DNA from: Pseudomonadota bacterium
GTDB lineage: Bacteria > Pseudomonadota > Alphaproteobacteria > Sphingomonadales > Sphingomonadaceae
DNA: 64,000 bases
Direction of reading: 5' to 3'
Assembly: GCA_023416515.1 (NCBI GenBank)
Contig: JAEZHP010000111.1
Coordinates: 11,942 to 75,941 of the forward strand
Made by a program: the position numbers and the translations under genes. The notes beneath the pieces are model-generated. The model saw only the letters and a program-made list of their open reading frames with translations. It was not told where the DNA came from and did not search any database. Below, one piece after another: positions 1-12,775 of the stretch (its first letter is position 1; each line of letters opens with the position of its first letter).

Positions 1-106
1 CGGACCGTTGTCGCGCCGCGCCCGGCCGAGGCCTGATTGCGGTGAACTTTCGCCACCCCCGCTGGTTCAGGCAGCAACAGTTTCATCCCAACATCGGAGG
101 TCGGCA

Positions 107-1336
107 ATGAAGGCGCTCGTCTGGCACGGCAAGGAGGATGTCCGCTACGAAAGCGTCGACGATCCCGAGATCGAAGATGGCCGCGATGCCATCATCAAAG
201 TCACCAGCTGCGCGATTTGCGGCTCCGATCTTCACCTGTTTCACAATTTCATTCCGGGGATGAAGCCGGGCGACGTCCTGGGCCACGAAGCGGTCGGCGA
301 GGTCGTCGAGGTCGGCAAGGACAACAAGGCGCTGAAGGCCGGCGACCGCGTCGTCATCCCCTTCACCATCTTCTGCGGCGACTGCGACCAGTGCCGGCGC
401 GGCAATTATTCGGTGTGCCAGCGCTCGAACCGCAACAAGGAGATGGCCGAGAAGGTGTTCGGCCACGCCACCGCCGGCCTGTTCGGCTACACCCAGCTGA
501 CCGGCGGCTATGACGGCGGCCAGGCCGAATATCTGCGCGTGCCATTCGCCGACACGACGCACCTCAAGGTCAACGACAGCAGCCTTACCGACGAGCAGCT
601 GCTGCCGCTCGCCGACGTCTTCCCGACTGGGTGGCAGGCCGCCGCGCAGTGCGACATCGAGCCGACCGACACCGTCGCTATCTGGGGCGGCGGAGCGGTC
701 GGTCAGTTCGCGGTTCGAAGCGCGATCCTGCTCGGTGCCAAGCAGGTGATCTGCATCGAGCGCGTGCCCGAGCGGCTGGAGATGGCCGTCGCCGGCGGAG
801 CGATCGGGATCAATCCCGATACGGAGAGCGTCAACGAACGGCTGACCGAGCTCACCGGCGGCCTCGGCCCCGACAAGTGCATCGATGCGGTCGGAATGGA
901 AGCGCACGAGACCACGACGTTCGACTCGATGCTCGACCGCGCCCTCCAGCTCACTCTGATGGCGACCGACCGGGCGCATGTGCTCCGCGAGATATTCTAT
1001 CACTGTCGCCCGGCCGGGATCGTGTCGATCCCGGGCGTCTATGGCGGCACGATCGACAAGCTCAACTTCGGCATGGCGATGCAGAAGGCGCTGACGTTCA
1101 AGATGGGCCAGACCCATGTCGCCCGCTGGCTGCCGCACCTTCTTCGTCTCGTCGAGGAGGGGAAGATCGATCCCAGCTTCGTCGTCACCCACCAGAAGCC
1201 GCTCGAGGACGGGCCCGGCATGTACCGCACGTTCCGCAACAAGCAGGACGGCTGCATCAAGACCATCCTCAAGCCAGGCGAAACCCGTAAGCAGGAGAAA
1301 GCAGATGAACGCAGCGACCTTGTCGGGGCCGTATAA
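107..1336 (+). CDS. zinc-dependent alcohol dehydrogenase (formaldehyde dehydrogenase-like)
   Basis: Medium-chain dehydrogenase/reductase of about 409 residues. The start ATG follows GGAGG at 96-100. Seen: catalytic zinc ligands Cys38 (AICGSD) and His60-Glu61 (GHE), a four-cysteine structural zinc lobe (FCGDCDQC plus a Cys after RRGNYSV), and a Rossmann glycine motif WGGGAVG. Proteins of this subgroup oxidise alcohols or aldehydes with NAD in the cytoplasm; the substrate cannot be read from sequence. The 3' end overlaps the next gene by 32 bp, which suggests co-transcription. Confidence 0.93.
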   Translation: MKALVWHGKEDVRYESVDDPEIEDGRDAIIKVTSCAICGSDLHLFHNFIPGMKPGDVLGHEAVGEVVEVGKDNKALKAGDRVVIPFTIFCGDCDQCRRGNYSVCQRSNRNKEMAEKVFGHATAGLFGYTQLTGGYDGGQAEYLRVPFADTTHLKVNDSSLTDEQLLPLADVFPTGWQAAAQCDIEPTDTVAIWGGGAVGQFAVRSAILLGAKQVICIERVPERLEMAVAGGAIGINPDTESVNERLTELTGGLGPDKCIDAVGMEAHETTTFDSMLDRALQLTLMATDRAHVLREIFYHCRPAGIVSIPGVYGGTIDKLNFGMAMQKALTFKMGQTHVARWLPHLLRLVEEGKIDPSFVVTHQKPLEDGPGMYRTFRNKQDGCIKTILKPGETRKQEKADERSDLVGAV

Positions 1337-2027
1337 CGACCGAAGCATGACCCCGGCGATGCGGGCGTCGCGCCTGCTCGGCTGGGTGAGCTTCGGGATC
1401 GCCGCCGCCGAATTGCTGGCGCCACGCCGGGTCGCCCGAGCGGTCGGAATGAACGAGGACAGCGCGCCGCTTCTGCGGGCCTATGGCGCGCGCGAGGCGA
1501 TCGCCGGAGTCGGCGCTCACAGCGTCTATCCGGTTCCCGCCATGTGGAGCCGGGTCGCGGGCGACCTGCTCGACATCGGCACGGTCGCGGTCGGTTCGCG
1601 CCAGGAAGATGGAAGCCGCGACCGCAAGGCCTGGATCGCCATTGCCGCGCTCGCCGGAGTGACGGTGATCGACGCGATCGTGGCCGCCAAGCTCGCCTCC
1701 GAGACCAAGGAAGGGAAGGGCGAGGTCCGCGACTATTCGGATCGTTCGGGCTTCCCCGGCGGCGTTGAGAGCGCGCGCGGCGCCGGCGTGGTCAAGGACG
1801 CCTTCGACGGCAAGGCCGGCGGAGCGGCCGCGGGCGACGCCAGTCCGGCCGGCAAGGCAACCAGCGGCCGGACCCAGACGGACCTCACCGGCGCTCCGGC
1901 GGAGACTCAAGCCGCGGGAAGCCCGGCCCGGCGCGACGGCCAGGGCGGAGTGATCGGAAGCGGTCAGGGCATGTCCGGAGACGCCCAGAAGGCCATCCCC
2001 GAGCCGCCGGCCTACACCCCGGCCTGA
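1305..2027 (+). CDS. hypothetical membrane-associated protein, low-complexity C-terminus
   Basis: A 240-residue protein starting at the ATG at 1305, preceded by an AGGAG-like site inside the dehydrogenase gene. The N-terminal 120 residues hold several hydrophobic stretches (around residues 22-38, 65-90 and 105-122) that could be membrane helices. The rest is rich in Gly, Ala, Ser and Pro and looks disordered. Similar N-terminal halves occur next to short-chain or zinc dehydrogenase genes in alphaproteobacteria, but I cannot name a function. A terminator-like hairpin follows. Confidence 0.75.
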   Translation: MNAATLSGPYNDRSMTPAMRASRLLGWVSFGIAAAELLAPRRVARAVGMNEDSAPLLRAYGAREAIAGVGAHSVYPVPAMWSRVAGDLLDIGTVAVGSRQEDGSRDRKAWIAIAALAGVTVIDAIVAAKLASETKEGKGEVRDYSDRSGFPGGVESARGAGVVKDAFDGKAGGAAAGDASPAGKATSGRTQTDLTGAPAETQAAGSPARRDGQGGVIGSGQGMSGDAQKAIPEPPAYTPA

Positions 2028-2053
2028 CCGGCGCTTAGCGAACGACGATGAGA

Positions 2054-2079
2054 GGCGATCCAGCTGCGGCTGGGTCGCC
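2054..2079 (+). terminator. hairpin after the dehydrogenase operon
   Basis: An 11-bp stem (left arm 2054-2064, right arm 2069-2079) with one G-U type mismatch and a TGCG loop, 27 bp after the stop codon. No T-run follows, so intrinsic termination is uncertain. Confidence 0.45.
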
Positions 2080-2110
2080 CCGCTTCGAATGCAATAACCA
2101 CGTCCCGGGG

Positions 2111-2134
2111 GGGTGATTTGTCATGAAATCACCC
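2111..2134. repeat. perfect 9-bp palindrome upstream of the formyltransferase gene
   Basis: GGGTGATTT (2111-2119) and AAATCACCC (2126-2134) are perfect inverted repeats around a 6-nt centre, ending 35 bp before the next start codon. It could be an RNA hairpin or an operator. Confidence 0.5.
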
Positions 2135-2169
2135 TTAGCCTGCGGCCGTTACGGCGGCGGGGGAAAGTC

Positions 2170-3054
2170 ATGGGGGCGACGCTGTGTATCGCAGGCAAGA
2201 CCCAGGCTGCCGTAGCAGTGGCGGGCGCTTCGCGCCGCTTCGCGAAGCGGGTCGTTTGTCTTCCGAATGGTGACGACAACGGAGTGGACAGCTGGCAGCC
2301 ATCGCTGCGGAAGGCTGCGGGGATCCTCGGAATCGAAACCGTAACTCTCGATTGGGCGATGGCTCAGCCCGATCTGGTCTTCATGTCGGTCGAATATGAC
2401 CGGATCATCAAGCCGGCTCAGTTCGCCTCGAGGCGGCTCTACAACGTCCACTTCTCACTGTTGCCCAAGTACCGCGGCTGCAACACGGTCGTCTGGCCGA
2501 TCCTCAACGGAGAGACCGAGCATGGCGTCACGCTTCACGAGATCGACGCCGGCATCGATTCAGGCCCGATCATCGCCCAGCGCGCCTTCGCGATCGGCGA
2601 CATGACTTCCAGGCAGCTTTACGGGCGCTGTCTGGAGCTTGGTGCAGAGCTGGTCCTCGAATGGCTGCCGAAGCTGCTGAGCGGGGATTATGCGGCTGCT
2701 CCGCAGAATGAAGAGGCGGCCTCGACCTACCCGCGCAACGCGCTCGATTACAGCCTGAAGGAGATCGACCTGTCGGAGCCTGTCGAGGCGGTCATGCGCC
2801 GCATTCGGGCGTTCACCTTCCCTGAGCACCAGCGTCCGACCCTCGACGGGCGGCCCATCCTGGGCGCGGAGTCGACATTCGGGCGCGTGCCGGTCGCCGA
2901 TTGGGGAGGCCCTGTCCGCACCGTCTCGGTCACCGCCGCAGACGGAGACATCCGCCTGCACATCCAGCTCGATTCGAATGTGGTGAAGGTTGGCTCCCCG
3001 GGCCTGATTCGAACAGGCGGCCGTCCGATTAACAGTCGGATGCTCTACCGCTGA
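2170..3054 (+). CDS. formyltransferase-family protein (sugar N-formyltransferase or Fmt-like)
   Basis: A 294-residue protein whose core fits the formyl_trans_N fold. The motif HFSLLPKYRG, with the catalytic-type His and the downstream IDAGIDSGPI segment, matches enzymes that transfer formyl from N10-formyl-tetrahydrofolate. The C-terminal half (YPRNALDYSLKEIDL, then FTFPEHQ) resembles nucleotide-sugar N-formyltransferases more than Fmt; that is family knowledge, not a search. ATG 2170 has GGGGGA upstream and is preferred to the ATG at 2113. The last 21 codons lie antisense over tRNA-Asn, so the native C-terminus may have been replaced. Confidence 0.82.
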   Translation: MGATLCIAGKTQAAVAVAGASRRFAKRVVCLPNGDDNGVDSWQPSLRKAAGILGIETVTLDWAMAQPDLVFMSVEYDRIIKPAQFASRRLYNVHFSLLPKYRGCNTVVWPILNGETEHGVTLHEIDAGIDSGPIIAQRAFAIGDMTSRQLYGRCLELGAELVLEWLPKLLSGDYAAAPQNEEAASTYPRNALDYSLKEIDLSEPVEAVMRRIRAFTFPEHQRPTLDGRPILGAESTFGRVPVADWGGPVRTVSVTAADGDIRLHIQLDSNVVKVGSPGLIRTGGRPINSRMLYR

Positions 3055-3065
3055 GCTACCGGGGA
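2991..3065 (-). tRNA. tRNA-Asn (GTT)
   Basis: A full cloverleaf reads on the minus strand: acceptor TCCCCGG (3065-3059) pairs with CCGGGGA (3001-2995), D arm at 3056-3042, anticodon stem TCCGA/TCGGA with loop CTGTTAA giving anticodon GTT, T arm GCCTG/CAGGC with loop TTCGAAT. The discriminator is G and CCA is encoded. Length 75 nt. Its 3' end faces the formyltransferase gene, whose frame ends inside it. Confidence 0.97.
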
Positions 3066-3081
3066 ACAACAGCGAGGCGCG

Positions 3082-3111
3082 CCTATAGCAGCGCTTCTTC
3101 GAGGGTTGCAA
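3082..3111 (-). promoter_or_regulatory. probable tRNA-Asn promoter
   Basis: On the minus strand, TTGCAA (3111-3106) and TATAGG (3087-3082) are separated by 18 bp. The -10 ends 16 bp before the mature 5' end of the tRNA, a normal distance for a stable RNA promoter. Confidence 0.6.
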
Positions 3112-3154
3112 GGGGGCGGAACACAGCTTTTCCGGACTCTGTCAGAAGCCGCAA

Positions 3155-3937
3155 TCAGACCGCGAATTGCTCCATTGAGATGCGCTCGTCGAGGGCGTGC
3201 TCGGGGTCGAACAGCAAGGTGAGCGCGCGCGAACGGTCGATCCTCACCTCGACGCGATCGATCTCGCGAACCTCGCGCTGGTCGGCCACCGCCGACACCG
3301 GCCGCTTCTTCGGGTCGAGCACGCGCAGAGACACGCGCAGGTCGTCGGGAATGATGGCGCCGCGCCAACGCCGCGGCCGGAACGGGCTGATTGGAGTGAT
3401 CGCGAGCAGGGACGAGTTGAGCGGCAGGATCGGCCCGTGGGCGGAGAAATTATAAGCCGTCGATCCCGCCGGGGTCGCGACAAGAACGCCGTCGCAGATC
3501 AGCTCGTCGATCACGACGCGACCGTTGACCGACACTTCGATCCAGGCGGTCTGGCGGGTCTCGCGGAGCAGCGAGACCTCGTTGATCGCCGGGCTGACGA
3601 CCACTTGCCCGTCGACTCGGATCGCCTTCATCTCGAGCGGCGGGACGCAGAAGGCCTTGGCGCGCTCGAGGCGCTCGATCAGGCCGTCTATCCGCCACTC
3701 GTTCATGAGGAAGCCGACCGTGCCGCGGTTCATGCCGAAGACGGGGCAGACACGGCCTCGCTCGAGCATCTCGTGGAGAGTTTGAAGGATGAAGCCGTCG
3801 CCGCCGAGCGCGACGACCAGTTCGGCATCTTCGAGGGGCACGAAATCGTAATGGGCGTGGAGCAGCTGCTCAGCCACTTGCGCCGCCTCCGCGCTGGAGG
3901 CGACCAGCGCCATGGCTTTGTCCCCCTGCCGAGCCAT
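3155..3937 (-). CDS. nadK: NAD kinase
   Basis: A 260-residue enzyme that phosphorylates NAD to NADP in the cytoplasm. Seen: the diagnostic GGDG motif at residues 45-48, the conserved INE segment, and the glycine-rich DGVLVATPAGSTAYN region with the HGP motif that contacts the nucleotide. Length fits the short proteobacterial type. The Met at residue 9 is another plausible start and matches the usual N-terminus of relatives better. It stands alone, transcribed toward tRNA-Asn. Confidence 0.95.
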   Translation of the reverse strand: MARQGDKAMALVASSAEAAQVAEQLLHAHYDFVPLEDAELVVALGGDGFILQTLHEMLERGRVCPVFGMNRGTVGFLMNEWRIDGLIERLERAKAFCVPPLEMKAIRVDGQVVVSPAINEVSLLRETRQTAWIEVSVNGRVVIDELICDGVLVATPAGSTAYNFSAHGPILPLNSSLLAITPISPFRPRRWRGAIIPDDLRVSLRVLDPKKRPVSAVADQREVREIDRVEVRIDRSRALTLLFDPEHALDERISMEQFAV

Positions 3938-4058
3938 TGGACGTAGCTACGGGCGATTGTGCGGCGCGGCAAGCGGCTCGTGAACCGACTCGGATCGGGA
4001 CAGGGCCAGCGGCGAAGGCGATTGGCGGATTTGGCGGGGCGGGCTAGACCGAGGCGAG

Positions 4059-6080
4059 ATGCCGCAGCCGCTGTTCATCCTGTCCTTCCGCCACCGCGAC
4101 GAGCTTCATCGGCTCGCCGAGGCGGCGGGGTGGGAGCCGATCGCCGCCCGGCGAGACGCCAATGCGGAGGCACGTTTCCTCGCTTCGGGAGCGAGTGTCG
4201 CCCTGGTCGACGCGCGCGGTGCCTCGGCCGAAGGTGTCGGGGCCGTTCGCGCGCTGGGCGATGCGGTCGAGGCGAATGCCGGCGCCCTGCTGGTGCTGGT
4301 GTCCCGTACCGACGAAGCGCTGCTCGACCAGCTCCACGCGCTCGGCGCCACCCATTTCCTGGTGAGTCCGTTCAGCCACGCCCAATTGAGCCACGCGCTT
4401 CGCTTCGCCGCGCGCCATGCCGAGCGGACCGGAGACGGCCGACGTCCCGCCCCGGCGGCCCGGTCGGAGAGCGGCAGCTGGCGCTGGACCCCCGGCAGCC
4501 GGAGCGTGGCGCTAAGCCCGATGCTTGCGCGTAAGGCCGGGCTCTCCGAAGGCTCGGGGGAGGCGGGGCTGCACGCCCTGTTCCGCCTGCTTGGCGACGA
4601 GGGACGGCTCGCTGCACGCGCCGCGCTCATGCGCCTCGAGGAGGGCGAGAGCACCGCTTTCGCCCATCCCGACCCGGAACAGCCGGGAGGGCGTATCGCC
4701 CACCATGTCCGCAAGGGCGAGGGCGGCGAGATCGTCGGGCGGGCCGAGCTGATCGCTGGGTCGGCGATGTCGCTGGACCGAAGCCGCGACGCCCTCACCG
4801 GAGTGCGCGACGGGCGGGCGGCGCGCGAGTGGCTGGCCCGGCGTCTGGAGCTGGACGAGCAGGGGGGCGAGCCTGCCGCGGTCGTCCTTCTTCTCGCGCT
4901 CACCCGCTTCGACGCGATCAACCTCGCATTCGGCCGGGCAAGCGGCGATTCAGTGCTCCAGGCGGCGGCCCGGCGAATAGAGCGGCAGGTCGACGCCGAT
5001 GGCGAGCGTCGGGCGGTGGCCCGTCTTGCCGGGGCCGAGTTCGCGGTGATGCTGTCGGCACCGGAGGGCGCGGCCGAGGCGCGAACCCTCGCCGGTCACC
5101 TCATCGAGGCGATGGCGCGCCCGTTCGTGTCGGGCGACCAGGTCATCACCATCGGCGGGCGGGTCGGGATCGCGGTGTCGCGGCCCGGAGACAGTGCAGC
5201 GTCGCTACTGCGCCGCGCGAGTGCCGCGCTCGCCGAAGCCAAGGAGCAGGAGAGCGCGCCGGTCACGCTCATCGATGCGGAGACCGAGCAGGCGAGCGCC
5301 CGCGGCGACCGGCTGGAAGTCGACCTCCGCCGAGCGCTCGATGCCGACGAGATCGACGTCGTGTTCCAGCCCCAGGTGACCATCGCCACCGGGCGGATTT
5401 CGGGGGTCGAGGCGCTCGCCCGCTGGCGCCACCCGGCGTATGGCGCGCTCGGGGCAGGCACGCTGTTTAGCGTCGCCGAAGCCTCCGACTATCTCGTCCA
5501 ACTGTCCGAGCACATCCACCGCAAGGTGGTGGCCGCGGCTGCCGCCTGGCCGGCCTCGCTGTCGCACCTTCGAGTCGCGATCAACGTCACCGCTCAGGAC
5601 ATCGCCCGGCCCGGCTTCGCCGACCATTTCCTCAAGCTTGTGAAGGGCAGCGGCCTCGGCGCCGGCCGGGTCACGGTCGAAGTGACGGAGAGCGGCCTCA
5701 TCGAGGATCTGACAGCCGCCGCGAGATTGCTCGGCCAGCTTCGCCGCGGCGGCCTCAAAATCGCGATCGACGATTTCGGCACCGGCTATTCGAGCCTGGC
5801 TTATCTGAGAGCGCTGCCGCTCGACTATCTCAAGCTCGACCGCCGCCTGTGCGAGGACATTACCGGCTCGCCGCGCGACCGGGTCGTCGTTCGAAGCGTC
5901 ATCGACATGGCTCATTCGCTCGACATCGCCGTTGTCGCAGAAGGCGTGGAGAGCCGTGAGCAGCTCGTGCTGCTCGCTCAGGAGGGGTGCACCCTCTATC
6001 AGGGCTTCCTCTGCGCACCGCCGCTGGCGACGGAGGAGCTCGTGAAGCTGGTGGAAGGAGAAGCGGGAGTCGCCGCGTGA
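4059..6080 (+). CDS. GGDEF/EAL bifunctional-type cyclic-di-GMP protein, degenerate GGDEF
   Basis: A 673-residue soluble protein. Residues 1-125 look like a receiver-type alpha/beta domain without clear phospho-acceptor context; 140-240 is an unassigned linker. The GGDEF domain spans about 243-405, but its signature reads AGAEF near residue 325, so cyclase activity is unlikely. The EAL domain (about 430-665) keeps EALARWRHP, the Asn of INVTAQD, the Glu of VEVTES, DDFGTGYSSL and AEGVE, so phosphodiesterase activity is likely. No membrane segments. It overlaps the next gene as GTGA. Confidence 0.93.
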   Translation: MPQPLFILSFRHRDELHRLAEAAGWEPIAARRDANAEARFLASGASVALVDARGASAEGVGAVRALGDAVEANAGALLVLVSRTDEALLDQLHALGATHFLVSPFSHAQLSHALRFAARHAERTGDGRRPAPAARSESGSWRWTPGSRSVALSPMLARKAGLSEGSGEAGLHALFRLLGDEGRLAARAALMRLEEGESTAFAHPDPEQPGGRIAHHVRKGEGGEIVGRAELIAGSAMSLDRSRDALTGVRDGRAAREWLARRLELDEQGGEPAAVVLLLALTRFDAINLAFGRASGDSVLQAAARRIERQVDADGERRAVARLAGAEFAVMLSAPEGAAEARTLAGHLIEAMARPFVSGDQVITIGGRVGIAVSRPGDSAASLLRRASAALAEAKEQESAPVTLIDAETEQASARGDRLEVDLRRALDADEIDVVFQPQVTIATGRISGVEALARWRHPAYGALGAGTLFSVAEASDYLVQLSEHIHRKVVAAAAAWPASLSHLRVAINVTAQDIARPGFADHFLKLVKGSGLGAGRVTVEVTESGLIEDLTAAARLLGQLRRGGLKIAIDDFGTGYSSLAYLRALPLDYLKLDRRLCEDITGSPRDRVVVRSVIDMAHSLDIAVVAEGVESREQLVLLAQEGCTLYQGFLCAPPLATEELVKLVEGEAGVAA

Positions 6081-6511
6081 GCGAGGACCGGCTGAACATG
6101 ACCGGCCTGTGGGAAGGGGCCTATGCCTATCCCGCCTACCAGGGTCCGACGACGCCGTTCGTGGCGCATATCGAGGATGTCGACGGAGCGCTCAGCGGCT
6201 CGATCATCGAGCCCAACACGATCGGCTTCGCGAGCGACGAGCTCGAGGCCATGCTTGCCGGCAGCCGCACCGGCCGAGCGGTCGATTTCACCAAGACCTA
6301 TGACGGGTCGAGCGACGCGGCCCACGCCGTCGACTATGTCGGCCAGCTGTCGGAGGACGGCGATTCCGTCACCGGCGTGTGGAGCCTCGGCGAGCTCGAC
6401 GGCACGTTCGAAATGCGCCGGGAACGGGCCTGGGAGGAACTGGCCGTGACCGAGGAGGCGGTGGAGCTGCCGGCCGCGGCCGCGCTTCCTAGCGAGCTGC
6501 CGCCACCCTGA
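6077..6511 (+). CDS. conserved hypothetical protein
   Basis: A 144-residue protein starting at GTG 6077, which overlaps the TGA of the GGDEF/EAL gene (GTGA), so the two are probably coupled. ATG 6098 is an alternative. The protein is acidic, with a beta-rich middle (GLWEGAYAYP, TGVWSLGELDGTFEM) reminiscent of small lipocalin-like or beta-barrel folds. I do not recognise a family. The 3' end overlaps the convergent protease gene by 23 bp. Confidence 0.7.
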   Translation: MSEDRLNMTGLWEGAYAYPAYQGPTTPFVAHIEDVDGALSGSIIEPNTIGFASDELEAMLAGSRTGRAVDFTKTYDGSSDAAHAVDYVGQLSEDGDSVTGVWSLGELDGTFEMRRERAWEELAVTEEAVELPAAAALPSELPPP

Positions 6512-7424
6512 GCGGTCCGCCGAGCTGGCTGGTCGGCCCCGGCACCAGCCGAAGCCGGCGAGCGCCGAAATCGATCGAGACCTGCCGGAACAGCTTGAGC
6601 GCATCCATGCCGAGCAGGATCGCGGGGCGGTGCTCCAGGTCGAGCTGGCGGAACAGCTCGAGTCCTCCGAACGCGATCGGCAGGTTGTTGACCAGGGCTC
6701 CGCCGATTCGAAGGCGGCGGGTGACCATATAGTTCAGATCGACGGTGGCGCCGGTGACGCTGGTCACCTGGAGCGACAGGTTCGGATCGATCCTTCCGCG
6801 CCCGATCAGACGCTGGCGAAGAGCTTCGTTGCCGACGGTGATTTCCGAGCCCGTATCGACGATCGCCCGGACCCGCAGGCCATCGACCGTCGCGTCGGCC
6901 AGGACCATCCGGCCGAGGCGGGTCTGGGCGGTGACGACGATCGTGTCGGAGGGCCAGCGGTCGTCCTCGGCCGCCGAGCGCGACAGCCGCATCTCCTGGC
7001 GCTCGAAGTTGAACACCACGCGCTGGTTGCGAAGGCTGTCGACGCCGAGCATTCCGTCCGCGCCGATGTGGTTCTGGAGCAGCGCCGGGGCCTGGACCGA
7101 GGTCAAGGAGCGACGGCCGACATCGAGCCGCGGGATGATCACCGTCGGCACCTGACGAACGTCGGCAACGCTCGCGAGGGTGACCATGGCGCTGGAGTCG
7201 AGCGCCAGCCGGCCGGCCAGCTCGCGGGAGATGACGGTTCGCTCGGCGCCGGTGTCGATGATGAAGTGGAACGGGCCGCGCCCGCCGATGGTGATCGGCA
7301 CCGTCATCCGCTCAGTCGTGTCGGACCGGTATCCGAGAGTCTCGGGGGCGGCGGGGTCTCCCGGGGGATCGGACAGGGCGCCACCGCTTGCCAGGGCCGC
7401 CGCAAGCATCATCCATTGCAACAT
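6489..7424 (-). CDS. retropepsin-like aspartic protease, tandem domains, exported
   Basis: A 311-residue protein with an apparent N-terminal hydrophobic signal segment (residues 1-17). Two aspartic-protease half-sites are present: IDTGAE at residues 56-61 and VDTGSE at 189-194, each followed by a domain of about 120 residues, so one chain carries both catalytic aspartates. Bacterial proteins of this type are periplasmic or membrane-linked proteases with few known substrates. No operon partner is visible. Confidence 0.88.
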   Translation of the reverse strand: MLQWMMLAAALASGGALSDPPGDPAAPETLGYRSDTTERMTVPITIGGRGPFHFIIDTGAERTVISRELAGRLALDSSAMVTLASVADVRQVPTVIIPRLDVGRRSLTSVQAPALLQNHIGADGMLGVDSLRNQRVVFNFERQEMRLSRSAAEDDRWPSDTIVVTAQTRLGRMVLADATVDGLRVRAIVDTGSEITVGNEALRQRLIGRGRIDPNLSLQVTSVTGATVDLNYMVTRRLRIGGALVNNLPIAFGGLELFRQLDLEHRPAILLGMDALKLFRQVSIDFGARRLRLVPGPTSQLGGPLRVAAAR

Positions 7425-7564
7425 CGGCCAGCCCTTCCGCGCCGTCTTCGATTCTCCCTAACCTATTTCTACGAAAGTCGGAATGAAGCCGACGAGCGGC
7501 GGGCGCCCGCTTGACTCGGCCAAGGATCGGATCAAGCTTTCGGAACCACAAGCGGGGCGCTCAT

Positions 7565-8934
7565 ATGAAGCCCGTCTGGACGCTCGATCAGGTCGTCGCG
7601 CAGCTGACCAACTGGCAGGCGCGGTGGAACAACAGCATCCCGATCCCCTACCTGTTCTACGCCCAGTCGCTTCCGCATCACGATTACAAGCTCGGCTTCA
7701 GCCCGTTCAGCCAGGACGAGATCGAGTCGCTGCAGCGCACGATGCAACTCATCTCCGACGTCGCCAACGTGTCGTTCGTCAATGTCGCGAACAGCGTGCA
7801 GCCACCGAGCTTCTCGAACCAGTTCATCGGATTCTACACCGTGAACACGTCGGCAGCCGCTTTCTGGGGCGCGGCCACCGACTTCGCCACGCAGAGCGAG
7901 ACGGTGCCCTATGGCGCCATCTACGGCGCGGACATCATCGTGAACCATAATCGATCGGACGTGCAGGGCGGCTGGGGACTGGGCGATTCCAACTCGAGGA
8001 AGCTGATGCACGAGCTTCTTCACGCGCTCGGCCTCGATCACCCTGGGCCCTACAATGGCGACAGCGCCAATTACGAAAGTCAGGCGCTCTTTTTCCAGGA
8101 CAGCCACCAGTACACGGTGATGTCCTACTGGAACGCTTCCAACTCCGGCGCCGATCATGTTGCCGGGTCCGCCCTGCAATGGACCTCGACTCCGCTCCTC
8201 TACGATGTGGCGGCCCTCCAGGCGCTCTACGGAGCGAACATGACGACCCGCACCGGCAACACGGTGTACGGCTTCAACAACAGTTCGGGGCGTGCCGCCT
8301 ACGATCTGGCGCGCGATCCGGCCTCGATCTTCACCATCTGGGATGCGGGCGGCACGGACACCTTGGACCTGTCGGGCTACCTGTCGCCTTCGCGGATCGA
8401 CCTCGGCCAGGGTGCCTTCAGCGATTGCGCCGACATGACGTCGAACATCTCGATCGCCTTCGGAACCATCATCGAAAATGCGATCGGCGGCGCCGGAAAC
8501 GACAGCCTGACGGGGAACGAGGCGCGGAACAGGCTCGAAGGCAATGGCGGTGCCGACATCATCAAGGGCGGCGCCAACGCCGACTGGCTCGTTGGCGGCG
8601 CCGGCGGCGACACGTTCGTATATTCGTCCTACTCGGACAGCGACCTTTCCCTTCTTCGCTCGGACGGCAAGAAGGGCGCCTCGGACTATCTCGCCGACTT
8701 CACTTCGGGCGTCGACATCATCGACCTGTCGGCCCTCGACGCAATCCCCTCGACGCCGGCGAACGATGGGTTCAGCTTCATCGGGCTCGCGGCTTTCTCT
8801 GGCGTAGCAGGAGAGCTGCGCTGGGAAGTCAGGCACGAGCAGCTGTGGTTCGAAGCGGACACAAACGGCGATGGCGTCTGCGACTTCGCCATCGCGATGA
8901 AGGCTGACGCGATCGCCGTCTCCGACCTGATCCT

Positions 8935-8938
<4 letters not shown>
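7565..8938 (+). CDS. serralysin-type M10 metalloprotease with RTX-like repeats
   Basis: A 457-residue secreted metalloprotease. Zinc site HELLHALGLDH at residues 149-159 (HExxHxxGxxH), Met-turn VMSYW downstream, then glycine/aspartate-rich calcium-binding repeats (IGGAGNDSLTGN, NGGADIIKGG, VGGAGGD) and a serralysin C-terminal type domain ending IIDLS. There is no Sec signal, as expected for type I secretion; no transporter is nearby. ATG 7565 is chosen because homology starts there. Its stop shares CTAG with mfd. Confidence 0.92.
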
Positions 8939-12389
<3,451 letters not shown>

Positions 12390-12393
<4 letters not shown>

Positions 12394-12665
12394 ACGCCCG
12401 GTCCCGTCGTGTCGATATAGTCGGTCCGCTGCAGGCGCTTCATCATGGGCCCGGCAAACCGCTCGGGCGGCTCGGCGGTTCCGATCGCCCAGGCCATGAT
12501 GTCGACATCCTGCTCCTCGAGGAGGGCCTCGAACAACGCCAAATCCTCCTCGCTCCACTCGGCGTGGCAGCGATCGAAGAAGCCGCCGATCATGAAATCG
12601 GCCTCGCGCGTGCCGCGATGCCAGGCGCGGTAGCGGATGCGTCGAAGGCGGGCGTCGCGGTCCAT
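12390..12665 (-). CDS. sdhE: succinate dehydrogenase assembly factor SdhE
   Basis: A 91-residue DUF339 protein that promotes covalent flavinylation of succinate dehydrogenase. The signature RGTREAD at residues 17-23 and the WSEEDLALFEALLE helix are present. The start is the ATG at 12665, giving a length usual for the family. Its stop overlaps the TTG of mfd, so mfd translation is probably coupled to it; sdhE-recG/mfd neighbourhoods are common in alphaproteobacteria. Confidence 0.94.
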
Positions 12666-12775
12666 GAGACTCCAAGCGCGAAAGGCCGGCGGACCAGGAA
12701 GCGGCCTGCAAGCTGAAGCGGGTGAGGGGGCCATGTAGGGACGAACGGGCCCGGCGCGAAGACCCTTTGGGCCAC

